DNA of 64,000 nucleotides from Pedobacter sp. MR2016-24 (GCF_026239655.1 NZ_JAPIVO010000001.1:186001-250000), one strand, 5' to 3'. Counted from the stretch's first letter, positions 43,197 to 52,831 are shown. Notes: generated by a model from the sequence alone, not told the origin. Translations and numbers: made by a program.

Positions 43197-45047
43197 ATGA
43201 AGCAGTTTTTAATAGTACTGATAATAGGTATTCTGGGGACGGATACTTTTGCACAGATTAACCTGATTAGCAATACAGAAGCAAGGAAGTCCCAGAATCT
43301 GAATGGAGATTGGCAGTACATTATTGACCCTTATGAAACAGGTTTCTATGATTACCGCTATAAGGAACTAAATGAAAATAATCCGGATGCTTACTGGAAT
43401 ACAGATGTCCAGGTAAACAGAACAGAGAAAAAGGAACATGGATATATTGACAAATATAGCTTGAAGGTGCCGGGCGACTGGAACCATCAGAATCCTGTAT
43501 TTACCTATTATGAAGGGACGGTATGGTACAAGAAATCTTTTGACTTTGAACAGGTAGCTGCGGGACATAGGTTCTTTCTTTATTTTGGGGCTGTAAATTA
43601 CCGGGCTGATGTATACCTGAACGGTAAAAAATTAGGTACGCATAAAGGTGGATTCACACCATTTAACTTTGAAGTCCCGGTCAAACTATTGAAGCAGAAA
43701 GGCAATTTTTTGGTGGTAAAGGTAGATAACAAAAGGCATGTGGAAGAGATTCCTACGCTGAATACGGATTGGTGGAACTATGGTGGAATTACGAGGGACG
43801 TAAAGCTAATGGATGTGCCTTCGACTTTTATACAGGATTTTGTATTGCAGTTAAAAAAGAATACCTCAGGCAAGGCGCCGGAAAAAATGCCTGAGGCAAC
43901 AGGTTGGGTAAAACTAAATGGTAATACGGCTGACGGGGAGATGGTCACTATTGAAATCCCTGAACTTAAGTTCAGGAAACAGATTCCGGTAGTAGCGGGC
44001 ACAGCTGCACTTAATTTTAAGCTCCCAAAGCTGCAGCTCTGGGCACCTGCAACTCCTAAGCTGTACAAAGTAATCGTCCGCACAAAAAATGACGTTACAG
44101 CAGATCATATCGGGTTCAGAACAATTGAAGCACATGGAACACAGGTGCTGTTAAATGGAAAGCCCGTCTTTATGCGTGGAATCAGTATTCATGGCGAAAT
44201 TCCTCAGGAGGCGAGACGGGCATATAGTCAGGAAGATGCAATGCAGTTACTTAGTCAGTCCAAAGAGCTCGGCTGCAATATGGTAAGGCTGTCACATTAT
44301 CCCCACGATGAAAAAATTACACGTCTGGCCGACTCGCTGGGAATGCTGGTATGGTCAGAGATTCCGGTGTACTGGACAATAGATTTTACCAGCGCGGAGG
44401 TATTGGAAAAGGCAGAATTACAGTTGGAGGAAATGATTATGCGTGACCATAACAGGGCGAGTATAATCATTTGGTCTGTCGGTAATGAAACGCCAATTAC
44501 GCCGGCCAGAACTGATTTTATGCATAATTTATTGACAAAGGCCAGAGCACTGGATAATACACGTATGGTCTCTGCTGCGCTGGAAGTAAGTTATGGTTCT
44601 GGTAAGGACCACCATATTATCGACGATCCTTTGGGCGAGTTTGTAGATATCGTGTCTTTCAACGAATACCTGGGCTGGTACGGTGGATCACCTGATAAAT
44701 GTCGAACTACTACATGGGACACGCCTTATGATAAGCCTTTGTTTATCAGCGAAACCGGAGGTGATGCAAAAGGAGGTTTTCATGCAGATTCTCTGACCCG
44801 TTTTAGCGAAGAGTACCAGGAATGGTATTTCAGGGAACAGGTGGCTATGTTTAAACGAATGCCGGCGAAGTTTGCAGGTGTTTCTCCCTGGATTCTGGCT
44901 GACTTCCGTTCACCGAGACGTAACAATCCATTTTATCAGGAGGGCTGGAACCGTAAAGGTTTGTTTGATGAGAAGGGTAATAAAAAGAAAGCTTTTTTTG
45001 TGATGAAAGCCTATTATGATAGTATTGCACAAGCGGAGAAAAAATAA
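43197..45047 (+). CDS. secreted glycoside hydrolase family 2 enzyme (beta-glucuronidase-like)
   Basis: A 616-residue protein with a signal peptide ending TFAQ. Domains in order: sugar-binding jelly roll (residues 25-205; NLNGDWQY, GTVWYKKSF, YLNGKKLGTHKGGFTPF), immunoglobulin-like domain (205-310) and TIM barrel (310-610). The catalytic acid/base Glu is in IIWSVGNETP (around 426) and the nucleophile Glu in LFISETGGD (around 517). FNEYLGWYGG and MVRLSHYPHDE favour beta-glucuronidase or related activity over beta-galactosidase, though 616 residues is on the short side of GH2. It stands alone, not in a polysaccharide locus. Confidence 0.87.
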   Translation: MKQFLIVLIIGILGTDTFAQINLISNTEARKSQNLNGDWQYIIDPYETGFYDYRYKELNENNPDAYWNTDVQVNRTEKKEHGYIDKYSLKVPGDWNHQNPVFTYYEGTVWYKKSFDFEQVAAGHRFFLYFGAVNYRADVYLNGKKLGTHKGGFTPFNFEVPVKLLKQKGNFLVVKVDNKRHVEEIPTLNTDWWNYGGITRDVKLMDVPSTFIQDFVLQLKKNTSGKAPEKMPEATGWVKLNGNTADGEMVTIEIPELKFRKQIPVVAGTAALNFKLPKLQLWAPATPKLYKVIVRTKNDVTADHIGFRTIEAHGTQVLLNGKPVFMRGISIHGEIPQEARRAYSQEDAMQLLSQSKELGCNMVRLSHYPHDEKITRLADSLGMLVWSEIPVYWTIDFTSAEVLEKAELQLEEMIMRDHNRASIIIWSVGNETPITPARTDFMHNLLTKARALDNTRMVSAALEVSYGSGKDHHIIDDPLGEFVDIVSFNEYLGWYGGSPDKCRTTTWDTPYDKPLFISETGGDAKGGFHADSLTRFSEEYQEWYFREQVAMFKRMPAKFAGVSPWILADFRSPRRNNPFYQEGWNRKGLFDEKGNKKKAFFVMKAYYDSIAQAEKK

Positions 45048-45086
45048 TCCTTCAGCTTTTCGTAAATCAATTAATATATTAGCAGG

Positions 45087-45650
45087 ATGTCATCGCATCA
45101 TATAGTAAAAGAAAAACAAGAGCCTGCCTTATATATCCACGATCTGGGCACGTTCGACGAAGAATATTTAGGTCAGCTGCTGGAATGGAGTCCAACGATA
45201 ATTGTTAATGGCGCTATTTATGAAAAAGTAATCAGCATGGGGCTAAAAGTAGATGTTGTATTGAACGCTGTGGAAGGTTTAACTTTTCAGGAGAATACAA
45301 AATCTATTATGGGTCCGGGTGATGAGTATAATACGGTATTAAACTATTTGATCTCTGAAAAGTATCCGGCAGTAAACATTATAGATAGTGATAAGTCGGT
45401 GGCCGACCTGGCATTTTACCTGACCAGGATCAACATTGTTGTCTTCACGCCGCTGTATAAATCATATGCCATCAAAACGGGATTCAGTGTCTGGAAACCT
45501 GCCGGAAGCGTATTTTATATTGATGTAGTCTCCTATTTCGAAGCCACCAACCTGTTGCAAACAGAAGAACGTGAATTTGTAGTGGTGGAAGATGGCTTTG
45601 TGGAATTTACTTTCCTTACAGAATTTGTGTTTTTGTCCGAAAAATTATGA
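45087..45650 (+). CDS. conserved hypothetical, possibly thiamine-pyrophosphokinase-like
   Basis: A 187-residue cytosolic protein. Its layout (PTIIVNGAIYEKVISMGLKVDVVLNAVEG, then VNIIDSDKSVADLAFYL and a small beta C-terminus starting WKPAGSVFYI) is loosely like thiamine pyrophosphokinase, where an early Gly/Asp strand and a later KxxTD/E site bind ATP. The catalytic Asp residues are not clearly retained, so the enzyme activity is doubtful and the resemblance tentative. It overlaps the GNAT gene by 4 nt (ATGA), so the two are coupled. Confidence 0.5.
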   Translation: MSSHHIVKEKQEPALYIHDLGTFDEEYLGQLLEWSPTIIVNGAIYEKVISMGLKVDVVLNAVEGLTFQENTKSIMGPGDEYNTVLNYLISEKYPAVNIIDSDKSVADLAFYLTRINIVVFTPLYKSYAIKTGFSVWKPAGSVFYIDVVSYFEATNLLQTEEREFVVVEDGFVEFTFLTEFVFLSEKL

Positions 45651-46144
45651 TTAGCCTCAGAAAAGCAAAAGAAGAAGATTTGTTAATAATCCAGAAGATA
45701 GGAACTACGACTTATGGGCCGACCTATGGTCACCTGCTGGGTCAGGAACAGGTAGATTATATGTTGAACAAGTTTTACAGTAAGGCGGCTTTATTAGAGC
45801 AACTGATTAGTGGTCATACCTTTTTGATTGCACAGGAAGGGAGTAAAGACCTGGCTTTTGTGTCTTACTCTATAGTAGATCATGAACGGTTTGTATTTAA
45901 ATTACATAAGCTGTATGTCTTACCAGAAGCACATGGGAAAGGCATTGGCAAATTTTTGATCAATGAAGTAGTCAATAAAGTAAGGGAGGCCGGCGGACTC
46001 TGGCTGGAGCTGAATGTAAACCGTTACAATAAGGCGAAAGATTTCTATGAAAGGGCTGGTTTTAAAATAAAAGAAACCGTCGACATAGAAATTGGCAACG
46101 GTTTCTTTATGAATGATTATGTAATGGAGCTAGCTGTTAGTTAG
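45647..46144 (+). CDS. GNAT-family N-acetyltransferase
   Basis: A 165-residue protein with the GNAT fold: ISLRKAKEEDLLIIQKIG at the start, the acetyl-CoA loop LHKLYVLPEAHGKGIGKFLINEV (V-x-P-x-x-x-G-K-G-I-G), and the C-terminal LELNVNRYNKAKDFYERAGF, the region shared by RimI-like members. It transfers acetyl from acetyl-CoA to an unknown amine. The preceding gene overlaps by 4 nt. Confidence 0.88.
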   Translation: MISLRKAKEEDLLIIQKIGTTTYGPTYGHLLGQEQVDYMLNKFYSKAALLEQLISGHTFLIAQEGSKDLAFVSYSIVDHERFVFKLHKLYVLPEAHGKGIGKFLINEVVNKVREAGGLWLELNVNRYNKAKDFYERAGFKIKETVDIEIGNGFFMNDYVMELAVS

Positions 46145-46159
46145 GCAGCTGGCAAATGT

Positions 46160-47476
46160 CTAATTGCTTAATTTAGGAATTCTTGTAGGTGTATCTGTGC
46201 CTTTTACAATTGTTATTGCACTTTTGGCAATCGCTTTGATCGTAGATAATATATTATCGGTATCGAGCGAACTATACTCATCTTTCACCGTATGGTATAA
46301 GGGATCAATGTCAATCTTATCCGTACTGATTGTATGTGCGGGAACGCCTAATGCTGCCAATGTAGCATTGTCACTTCTGTAAAACAGATTTTGCTGTGTG
46401 TAAGGATCAGGATGAAATGTAAAAGCGGTTCCTTTCAGGTTTTTCTGCAGGATTGTTCCGAAGTCTGATTTTTCAAAGCCGGTAATAAAGGCAGTATTCT
46501 TTCCGAATTTGCTGTCCTTCCCTATCATTTCGATGTTAAACATGGCTACAACATCATCCGGGTTAAGTTGCTGAGAGAAATATTTTGCGCCAAACCCACC
46601 GATTTCTTCTGCTGTAAAGGCAACAAAAATCAGGGTGCGTTCATTGTTGTTGAGTTTCTTATAATATTTAGCTAAAGCAATCATTGCTGTGGTACCTGAA
46701 GCATCATCATCTGCACCGTTTGCGATGCTATCCTGCCCTACTGCTTTCAGGATTCCCAGGTGGTCATAGTGACCAGAAAATACCACGAGCTCTTTAGTTT
46801 TGGATTTTCCTGGTATTACTCCTGCGACATTAAACAGCGGCATTTTTTTTAATGTGTTTGTTAGGGAAACTTTAAATTCTTTTACATCGGTATCAGCAGA
46901 CAGTACCATAACTAATGCTGATGGAGTGGCTTGCTGAATATCTTTTTCGTCCAGTACGGCACCATTTGAAAGATAGTCTCTCAGCTGACTGAAATCAGCT
47001 TTAAATTTACGATCTACCAGAACCAACTGACGTTTCTTACTTCTTGCCAGGGTGCGGTACTGATCTCTGAAAGTTTTTGATGGATCTAATTTAATCCATC
47101 CATCACTACTGGTCTGATCGAAAGTCAGGCTTTCTGAACTATTACCAATAACCAGTACATCTTCACTGTTCAGGGCTTTGGTATTCAGAGTTACTCTTGC
47201 AGACACAGGGCTAAGCTGATACTTGTAAAATGTCTGTCTGAAGTTAGTTGCTCCATTTAATGGCTTTAGCCCGATTTTTTTAAACTCGGATGCTATAAAG
47301 GTAGCTGCCTTATCAATACCCGGACTAAAGGTGGCTCTTCCCTGCATATCATCACTACTCAGCGTTTTTATCAAATGATCAACATAATCTTTAGTGATTA
47401 TTTTATCAATGTCTTGTGCATCGGCAGTCCGGACCACAAAAATTAAGAGAAAGGCGTAAAGGAAATATTTCATCAT
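46160..47476 (-). CDS. secreted M28-family zinc aminopeptidase
   Basis: A 438-residue exported peptidase (signal to ADAQ, about residue 21). The two-zinc M28 site is clear: SGHYDHLG (His and Asp), GADDDASGTTAM (bridging Asp), AFTAEEIGGFGA (catalytic Glu and ligand Glu), MIGKD (Asp) and DPLYHTVKDE (His). An insert between residues 90 and 200 is likely a PA-like domain. It releases N-terminal amino acids outside the cytoplasm. It is convergent with the GNAT gene and 19 nt from the DUF4407 gene upstream. Confidence 0.9.
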   Translation of the reverse strand: MMKYFLYAFLLIFVVRTADAQDIDKIITKDYVDHLIKTLSSDDMQGRATFSPGIDKAATFIASEFKKIGLKPLNGATNFRQTFYKYQLSPVSARVTLNTKALNSEDVLVIGNSSESLTFDQTSSDGWIKLDPSKTFRDQYRTLARSKKRQLVLVDRKFKADFSQLRDYLSNGAVLDEKDIQQATPSALVMVLSADTDVKEFKVSLTNTLKKMPLFNVAGVIPGKSKTKELVVFSGHYDHLGILKAVGQDSIANGADDDASGTTAMIALAKYYKKLNNNERTLIFVAFTAEEIGGFGAKYFSQQLNPDDVVAMFNIEMIGKDSKFGKNTAFITGFEKSDFGTILQKNLKGTAFTFHPDPYTQQNLFYRSDNATLAALGVPAHTISTDKIDIDPLYHTVKDEYSSLDTDNILSTIKAIAKSAITIVKGTDTPTRIPKLSN

Positions 47477-47495
47477 TATTTAGTTTTTATTTAGG

Positions 47496-48620
47496 TTAAT
47501 CTTCTTCTCTGTCGAAAGAATCCGGATGAAGATAAGAAGGGTCATTCAGTTTTCGCTTCTTTTTTTCTATTGTTGTGGAAACCCTGGTATCATGCACACC
47601 ATCCACAACTTCAATATCAAAGTCCTTATCCTTTACTGAAGTATGTACCTGACTATCTTCCTGATTCTCTACAGACCTGTCGTAAGGTCCCCTTGAGCTC
47701 ATCATTTTTACAAATACGGGTAAACATTCAAAGAAAATAAATAACAGACCTATGAAGGTAACCGCCATAGCGGTGGTTGTATCTTTTGTGCCGTCTTTGT
47801 TAAAACTGAGTTGTCCTAATGCCCAGTTACGGTCGGCGAAACCCGCTATATTGGCCAGGCTATCCAACTCGTTACCGGTATACAGTTTTTCTGATAATAG
47901 GCCGTCAAACTGTTTCCTGCCATCAACAAATGATTCCAGTTTGTTAATACTTGAGTTCAGGGAGTCGAGGTTACGCTCCCGCTGCCTCAGCTCTTCTTCC
48001 TTTCTTTTTGCATAAGGACCGTATCCCATCACGCCAGATGTTTCATTCGTTTTGGTACCGAATACTTCAAAATTTAACTTCTGGCGATCAGCTTTTATTC
48101 CGCTGTCCAGGGAGTCTCGCTGGGCTTTAACTTCATTCAGTTTATTAATTTCGATGGTATATTTATTATTAAAAGCTTTGTTCAGGGTATCTATTTTTGA
48201 CCGTTGGTTATTCAGGTAGCTGACTTTTAGCCTTTCCTTAATCTCTTTGTCGAAGATTTTCAATTCGAGCGGGCGGGAGATTACCATTCCGATCATAATC
48301 GCCAGTAAGATACGCGGAGTAGCCTGTGCAATCTGCTTCCAGGAGGAAGAGTTCTTGTTAATACTGGATACGATATACCTGTCCATATTAAAAATGGCAA
48401 GTCCCCATAGCAGACCAAAAAATATAGCAAAGAGTACTGCGGCGGTATCTCCTTTAAAGACGAAATACATGGCATAACCACCTGATAGCGCTGCGAATAA
48501 ACCAGTGAAGAATATGGTGGCACCTATACCAACATACTTATTATGTTCGGTGGGGTGTTTTTCTAAGGTAGGCTGATGTACGCCAGAGCAGAACCAGAAG
48601 AAACGTGACAGAGCATCCAT
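47496..48620 (-). CDS. DUF4407 inner-membrane protein
   Basis: The start is placed at the ATG at 48620 (MDALSRFFWFCSGVHQ); an in-frame TTG 9 nt earlier is possible. The 374-residue protein has three clustered hydrophobic segments early (residues 30-55, 60-80, 98-115; AIFNMDRYIV lies between), a long coiled coil (residues 120-250, charged heptad-like) and one more membrane segment (about 280-300, TAMAVTFIGLLFIFFECLPV), then a charged tail. This is the standard DUF4407 layout. The function of the family is not known. Confidence 0.88.
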   Translation of the reverse strand: MDALSRFFWFCSGVHQPTLEKHPTEHNKYVGIGATIFFTGLFAALSGGYAMYFVFKGDTAAVLFAIFFGLLWGLAIFNMDRYIVSSINKNSSSWKQIAQATPRILLAIMIGMVISRPLELKIFDKEIKERLKVSYLNNQRSKIDTLNKAFNNKYTIEINKLNEVKAQRDSLDSGIKADRQKLNFEVFGTKTNETSGVMGYGPYAKRKEEELRQRERNLDSLNSSINKLESFVDGRKQFDGLLSEKLYTGNELDSLANIAGFADRNWALGQLSFNKDGTKDTTTAMAVTFIGLLFIFFECLPVFVKMMSSRGPYDRSVENQEDSQVHTSVKDKDFDIEVVDGVHDTRVSTTIEKKKRKLNDPSYLHPDSFDREED

Positions 48621-48736
48621 AGGTGTCAATTTAATAATTTGTTATTTAAACGCCCGGCTACCCCAGTTGTTACAGTACTGAGGCTGAAATTACAAATTTT
48701 GACCTCGCCTTGGCATATATATCAATACATAAACTT

Positions 48737-48744
48737 TATATTTG
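48737..48744 (+). promoter_or_regulatory. -7 promoter element TATATTTG for the rhodanese gene
   Basis: TATATTTG matches TAnnTTTG and lies 26 nt before the ATG. A TTG at 48710-48712 is 24 nt upstream, slightly long for the -33 position. Confidence 0.5.
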
Positions 48745-48770
48745 ATTATTAACATTAAAAAAACAAAGAG

Positions 48771-49088
48771 ATGAAAGAAATTAGTGTTCAGGAACTGAAA
48801 CAGAAAATAGATAATCAGGAAGATTTCCAATTGGTAGATGTGAGAGAGACTTTCGAATATGATACTTCTAACCTGAACGGAGAGAATATTCCTTTGGGTG
48901 GATTACTGATTGAAGTCGATAAAATCGCAACTGACAAACCGGTTATTATGCAATGCAGAAGCGGAAAACGTAGTGCTGCTGCGGTGATGCAGCTGGAGCA
49001 AATGCATGGTTTCACCAATCTGTATAACTTAAAAGGTGGTATTCTTGCATGGCAGGAAGCTTTTGATCCTAACATGCCTGTCTACTAA
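48771..49088 (+). CDS. single-domain rhodanese-like protein
   Basis: A 105-residue cytosolic protein consisting of one rhodanese domain: LVDVRETFEYDTSNLNGENI (CH2A-like), the active loop IMQCRSGKRSAAAV with catalytic Cys 64, and LKGGILAWQEAFD. It can carry a persulphide and pass sulphur to an acceptor. The next small membrane gene starts 1 nt after the stop, suggesting cotranscription. Confidence 0.92.
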   Translation: MKEISVQELKQKIDNQEDFQLVDVRETFEYDTSNLNGENIPLGGLLIEVDKIATDKPVIMQCRSGKRSAAAVMQLEQMHGFTNLYNLKGGILAWQEAFDPNMPVY

Positions 49089-49089
49089 G

Positions 49090-49317
49090 ATGAAAAAAAG
49101 GATCATTTTAAATACATTTTATACGCTGGGGATTGTGATTTCTGTGGTCGGTTTAAAATGGGCGTGGCAAAATGCCAATTATCCGGTGATGGCTTTACTT
49201 GTCGCAACTGCCTTATTCTTTTTGTATTTAAAGATCAATATCGTAAAGGAAGTGAAATCAGATCTGAAAGAGAAAGAAGCCCAGGTCAATGCAATGCCTA
49301 AAAAGGAAATAGATTAA
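49090..49317 (+). CDS. small two-helix membrane protein
   Basis: The ATG at 49090 gives MKKRIILNTFYTLGIVISVV; a longer frame from 49036 would lie within the rhodanese gene. The 75-residue protein has two membrane segments (residues 8-24 and 31-48) and a charged cytosolic tail (EVKSDLKEKEAQ). It resembles small uncharacterised proteins conserved in Sphingobacteriaceae. Its last 20 nt overlap the end of the convergent epimerase gene. Confidence 0.7.
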   Translation: MKKRIILNTFYTLGIVISVVGLKWAWQNANYPVMALLVATALFFLYLKINIVKEVKSDLKEKEAQVNAMPKKEID

Positions 49318-50332
49318 CCGGAAGACCTCTCAGACCTAATCCTGGGAGGTCTTCCAGTATATATTTCCCCTGTACTAATGCTGGCCTGGCAAAAGGATTG
49401 TTTGTAGTGAGATAAGGGCCGTCAAGGTCTGCCCAGTCGCACAAAGGCGCAAGTGTAATACCTGCCTGCGTAGCTACGGAGGTTTCACTCATACAACCAA
49501 TCAGTACTCTCATCCCATATGACCGTGCTTTTAAAATCATCTGATGTGCTTCGTACATCCCTCCGCTTTTCATCAGTTTGATATTAATACCGTGATAAGC
49601 ACCTCTGATATTGTCGATGTCTCCAAGTCTTTGTACGGCTTCATCTGCAATCACCGGAATGGGACTACGGCCCGTTAGCCAGGCATTACCTTCTTTATCT
49701 AATTTATTCATGGGCTGTTCTATAAATACCGCCCCCTGATCATGCAGCCAGTAAATCATTTCTATGGCCTGTTTGCGATCTGTCCATCCCTGGTTGGCAT
49801 CTATGTAGATCGGTACATTGCTTACACTCCGTATAGTTTCAATAATCTCTCTATCATTAGCTGAGCCGAGTTTTACTTTTATCACTTTAAAATCTTTCGC
49901 ATCGGCCACTTTTTCTTTGATGATCTCCGGTTTATCAATTCCTATGGTATAAGAAGTTACGGGCATTTTTAGGGGATCGGCTCCGTAAATCTGATAACAG
50001 GGTTTTTGCTGGATTTTGCCGTTAATATCATTCAATGCAATATCTATTGCGGCTTTTATGGCAGGATGACCGGCCTCCAGACTATCAAGGTAAGTAACGA
50101 TTGCTCCGAAATCAAAGGGATAGCTAAACCGGCTCCAGTCTACTTTGCTCAGAAACTGTTCTGCGGAGTTATAGCTTTCACCCAGGTAAGGTACCATTGA
50201 AGCCTCGCCGTATCCATCCGTATTTTCGTAAGTTAATTTCAGCAGTAAGAGTGGCGTGCTCGTTCTGGAAAACCCTGAAATGCTAAAAGGATGTTTGAGT
50301 TCCAGGTTAAATGCGGTATGGGATGCTTGCAT
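49298..50332 (-). CDS. dipeptide epimerase of the enolase superfamily
   Basis: A 344-residue protein. The muconate-lactonising subgroup motifs are all present: TSYTIGID, VIKVKLG (K-x-K catalytic Lys), IYIDANQGW (Asp ligand), FIEQPM (Glu ligand), VIADEAV (Asp ligand), INIKLMKSGG (opposite-face Lys) and DLDGPYL. The DxD near the end (ADLDG) is typical of L-Ala-D/L-Glu epimerases, which recycle peptidoglycan dipeptides. This fits the presence of an LD-carboxypeptidase in the same window. Other dipeptide specificities are possible. Confidence 0.87.
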   Translation of the reverse strand: MQASHTAFNLELKHPFSISGFSRTSTPLLLLKLTYENTDGYGEASMVPYLGESYNSAEQFLSKVDWSRFSYPFDFGAIVTYLDSLEAGHPAIKAAIDIALNDINGKIQQKPCYQIYGADPLKMPVTSYTIGIDKPEIIKEKVADAKDFKVIKVKLGSANDREIIETIRSVSNVPIYIDANQGWTDRKQAIEMIYWLHDQGAVFIEQPMNKLDKEGNAWLTGRSPIPVIADEAVQRLGDIDNIRGAYHGINIKLMKSGGMYEAHQMILKARSYGMRVLIGCMSETSVATQAGITLAPLCDWADLDGPYLTTNNPFARPALVQGKYILEDLPGLGLRGLPVNLFPF

Positions 50333-50415
50333 GGCTAAACAGCTTTGGTAATATCAAAGTTAAAAAAAGGAGTGGGCCACCGAATGTAAAAATAATATCC
50401 ATAATATTGCGCATT

Positions 50416-51384
50416 ATGATCAGCTCGATATATCAACCCTTTAAAAACTTCGATTTCAAGTTCGAAAACTGTTTTCTCAGTGGAGATACTTTTAAAAGTC
50501 CGGTAGTGCAAAGCAATGTGCTGCCTGCGTGGCTGTTGGAAGTAGCTAATTTTAGCGGAAATGAGCAGATTAAATTGCTGGATGAAACTATCCGTTCTTA
50601 CAATGAATTGAAAGTTCCTGTTAATGCAGAGGTACTTACACATTTTATCGATCCGCTGGAAGATAAAATTGCTGCCGCATTTGCTGAAGGATATGCCGGA
50701 GTTTCGAAACTGGAAGAAGTTGAGCTTTTCAAATGGGTTGGGAAATTTTTATACAGCCTGATTTATATAGAGATGAATGCTGCAGTTGGGTTACAGCAAC
50801 TGAGTAGTGATGGCATTAATATGTCGCAAGGCCTGATGCATAAATTCGGGAATCTGCAAACGATGATTCAGAGTATCTACCTGAATGTGGAATTTGAAGA
50901 TTTCACACCATGGTCTTTCGTGATCGTTCCATTAACCGAAAGCAGCACTGCATTTAGCTTCAGGGATGAAATCAATACACTCACTTTCTCACTTAAGCTG
51001 AAAGATTTTGGAATCATTGCCTGTTTGCAGGATAATGGAACAAATAAGCGGTATCACCAGGAAATACTGGATCAGATAGGTACATCGCCCGTAACTGAAC
51101 AGCAATTCGAGGAACTTTGTGCCAGATTCTTTTATTCGGCTTACCTGTTTAATCGCCTGCCTGAATATACGGTGATGCCCGTTGAGGGGTCAATCTACAT
51201 TGATGCTATGCCACTAAGAGGCACAACCAATAAACCGTTGTTTGATGTCTGGCAGCATAAGATCTACGCGCAGGTTTTAGAAAATTTCTGGAAGCCCTGG
51301 GGGAACCTGCTGATGGAGATCAGAAAGGATCCTGCGGCTCCAACGAGTTACTTCAATCCACCTTCTTTACCTGCTGCGGGTTAA
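50416..51384 (+). CDS. conserved hypothetical protein
   Basis: The ATG at 50416 (MISSIYQPFKNFDFKFENC) is preferred; the longer frame from 50311 overlaps the divergent epimerase start. The product is a 322-residue soluble protein without signal peptide or membrane segment. Mixed alpha-beta character with conserved-looking phrases (LLDETIRSYNELKVPVNAEVL, LYSLIYIEMNAAVGLQQL, TFSLKLKDFGIIACLQDNG), but no motif I recognise. Its end overlaps the convergent rhomboid gene by 4 nt. Confidence 0.7.
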   Translation: MISSIYQPFKNFDFKFENCFLSGDTFKSPVVQSNVLPAWLLEVANFSGNEQIKLLDETIRSYNELKVPVNAEVLTHFIDPLEDKIAAAFAEGYAGVSKLEEVELFKWVGKFLYSLIYIEMNAAVGLQQLSSDGINMSQGLMHKFGNLQTMIQSIYLNVEFEDFTPWSFVIVPLTESSTAFSFRDEINTLTFSLKLKDFGIIACLQDNGTNKRYHQEILDQIGTSPVTEQQFEELCARFFYSAYLFNRLPEYTVMPVEGSIYIDAMPLRGTTNKPLFDVWQHKIYAQVLENFWKPWGNLLMEIRKDPAAPTSYFNPPSLPAAG

Positions 51385-52004
51385 GCTCCAAAACGTGCGG
51401 TGATTGCCTGGATAAAGTGAGGTACAATACCCGGTACCAGCAATATGGTGACGATAATACCTGTAATAGCGCCGAACAAATGGGCATCATGGTTAATATT
51501 ATCCCTTGAGCTTTTTGACATGTAGTAGCTATATACCAGGTACAACACGCCAAACAGCGCTGCCCAGATCGGAATAGGTAAAGGGAAAATCATCAGAGTG
51601 GTCAAAGGATAAAAAAGGATATAGCTGAAAAGCACCGCAGATATTGCTCCGGAAGCACCAAGGCTATGGTAAAACATATCATTCTTGTGCTTAATTACAG
51701 AGGGAATATCGCTCAGGATCAGTCCGATAAAATAGACCAGGGCAAAGCGCCAGCTACCTATTGTAGCTTCCAGCTGGAAAGCAAAAAAGAAAAAAGTAAA
51801 CATATTGAATGCAAGGTGCATCCAGCTGCCATGAATCAATCCGCTGGTCAGCAAAGTATATATATTCGATTTGCGGTATACGCTGTAAGGATGAAGCATG
51901 AACTTTGCCATGAGTGATTCATCATTAAAAGCGTAAATACTGGTAACGAGCGTAAAAATAAATATTATGGAGGCAACGGGCGTATTTTGAAGATATTCTA
52001 TCAT
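51381..52004 (-). CDS. rhomboid-family intramembrane serine protease
   Basis: A 207-residue protein with six membrane segments. Rhomboid motifs: HGSWMHLAFNMFTFFFF (HxxxN), SLGASGAISAVLFSY with the catalytic Ser in GASG, and HDAHLFGAITGIIV with the catalytic His. This is the minimal six-helix bacterial form. It cleaves membrane proteins within the bilayer; the substrate is unknown. Confidence 0.92.
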   Translation of the reverse strand: MIEYLQNTPVASIIFIFTLVTSIYAFNDESLMAKFMLHPYSVYRKSNIYTLLTSGLIHGSWMHLAFNMFTFFFFAFQLEATIGSWRFALVYFIGLILSDIPSVIKHKNDMFYHSLGASGAISAVLFSYILFYPLTTLMIFPLPIPIWAALFGVLYLVYSYYMSKSSRDNINHDAHLFGAITGIIVTILLVPGIVPHFIQAITARFGA

Positions 52005-52065
52005 GTTTTTTCAGATCTGTAAGTATGGTCTTGCAATTTAGCAAATGGATGGCGTAAACATGGGA

Positions 52066-52773
52066 TTAATATCTCCTGAATGTTTTCCGCGATAGGCCCA
52101 TTCCTCCGAACTGGTATTTAAGCCCGACAGATAAAAAGGTGTATATGTCTGTTTTTCCTCCGCGGAAGGTTACCCGTGAATCGTCATATCCATCCAGGTT
52201 TTCACCGAGTGTAATGTTTCCCTGGTAATTGAAATTCAGTACATATCTGTAAAATCCTTCCCTGTCCGCGAAGTAAAAGTTGATACCGAGGTTCAGTGGA
52301 AAATTGATGTCTTTGGTTTTATTTAAGCCTACATAAACAGAGTCTGTATTGATGATATCCCGGGTGATAAATTCTGTGCTGTTCTGAATAAGACCCATGC
52401 CTGCGCCGATATATAGGCCTCTGAGGTTGTTTGAAAGACTGTTATAGTTATTATCTATAATTTGGCCCAAAGATATTTTTCCATTTAAAGAGAAGGATGT
52501 ATAGGAATTAACAAACTGACGTTGCTGCGGATCTGTAGTGTAATCACCGCCATTAATTTCACCCTTTTGCAGTTCCAGCCCTAAACTCAGGAAAGGAGTG
52601 AACAAGTAATCCAGTGCGCCATATCCTCCCAGACCAAAGTCGCGCTGAGGCACTTCGGTGAGCGGTCTGGTCAACCCCGCTCCGGCACCTGCAGATAGTC
52701 GATAGAAGTTAGACTGTGCAAATAGAGCGCTGGTCAGCATCAGCATAAAGGTGAAGGTAAGTGCCGCTTTCAT
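52066..52773 (-). CDS. outer-membrane beta-barrel protein
   Basis: A 235-residue protein with a signal peptide ending LFAQ (residue 20), then strands such as YRLSAGAGAGLTRP, GGYGALDYLFTPFLSLGLELQKG, GLYIGAGMGLIQN and FLSVGLKYQFGG, an outer-membrane protein pattern. The end GLSRKTFRRY is not the usual terminal Phe, so the last strand is probably KYQF before a short tail. No specific function is visible. Confidence 0.78.
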   Translation of the reverse strand: MKAALTFTFMLMLTSALFAQSNFYRLSAGAGAGLTRPLTEVPQRDFGLGGYGALDYLFTPFLSLGLELQKGEINGGDYTTDPQQRQFVNSYTSFSLNGKISLGQIIDNNYNSLSNNLRGLYIGAGMGLIQNSTEFITRDIINTDSVYVGLNKTKDINFPLNLGINFYFADREGFYRYVLNFNYQGNITLGENLDGYDDSRVTFRGGKTDIYTFLSVGLKYQFGGMGLSRKTFRRY

Positions 52774-52831
52774 TTGTTATATTGCTTGAGGATAATGGTG
52801 ATCTTTATTTAACTTTACTTTTTTTAAAATT

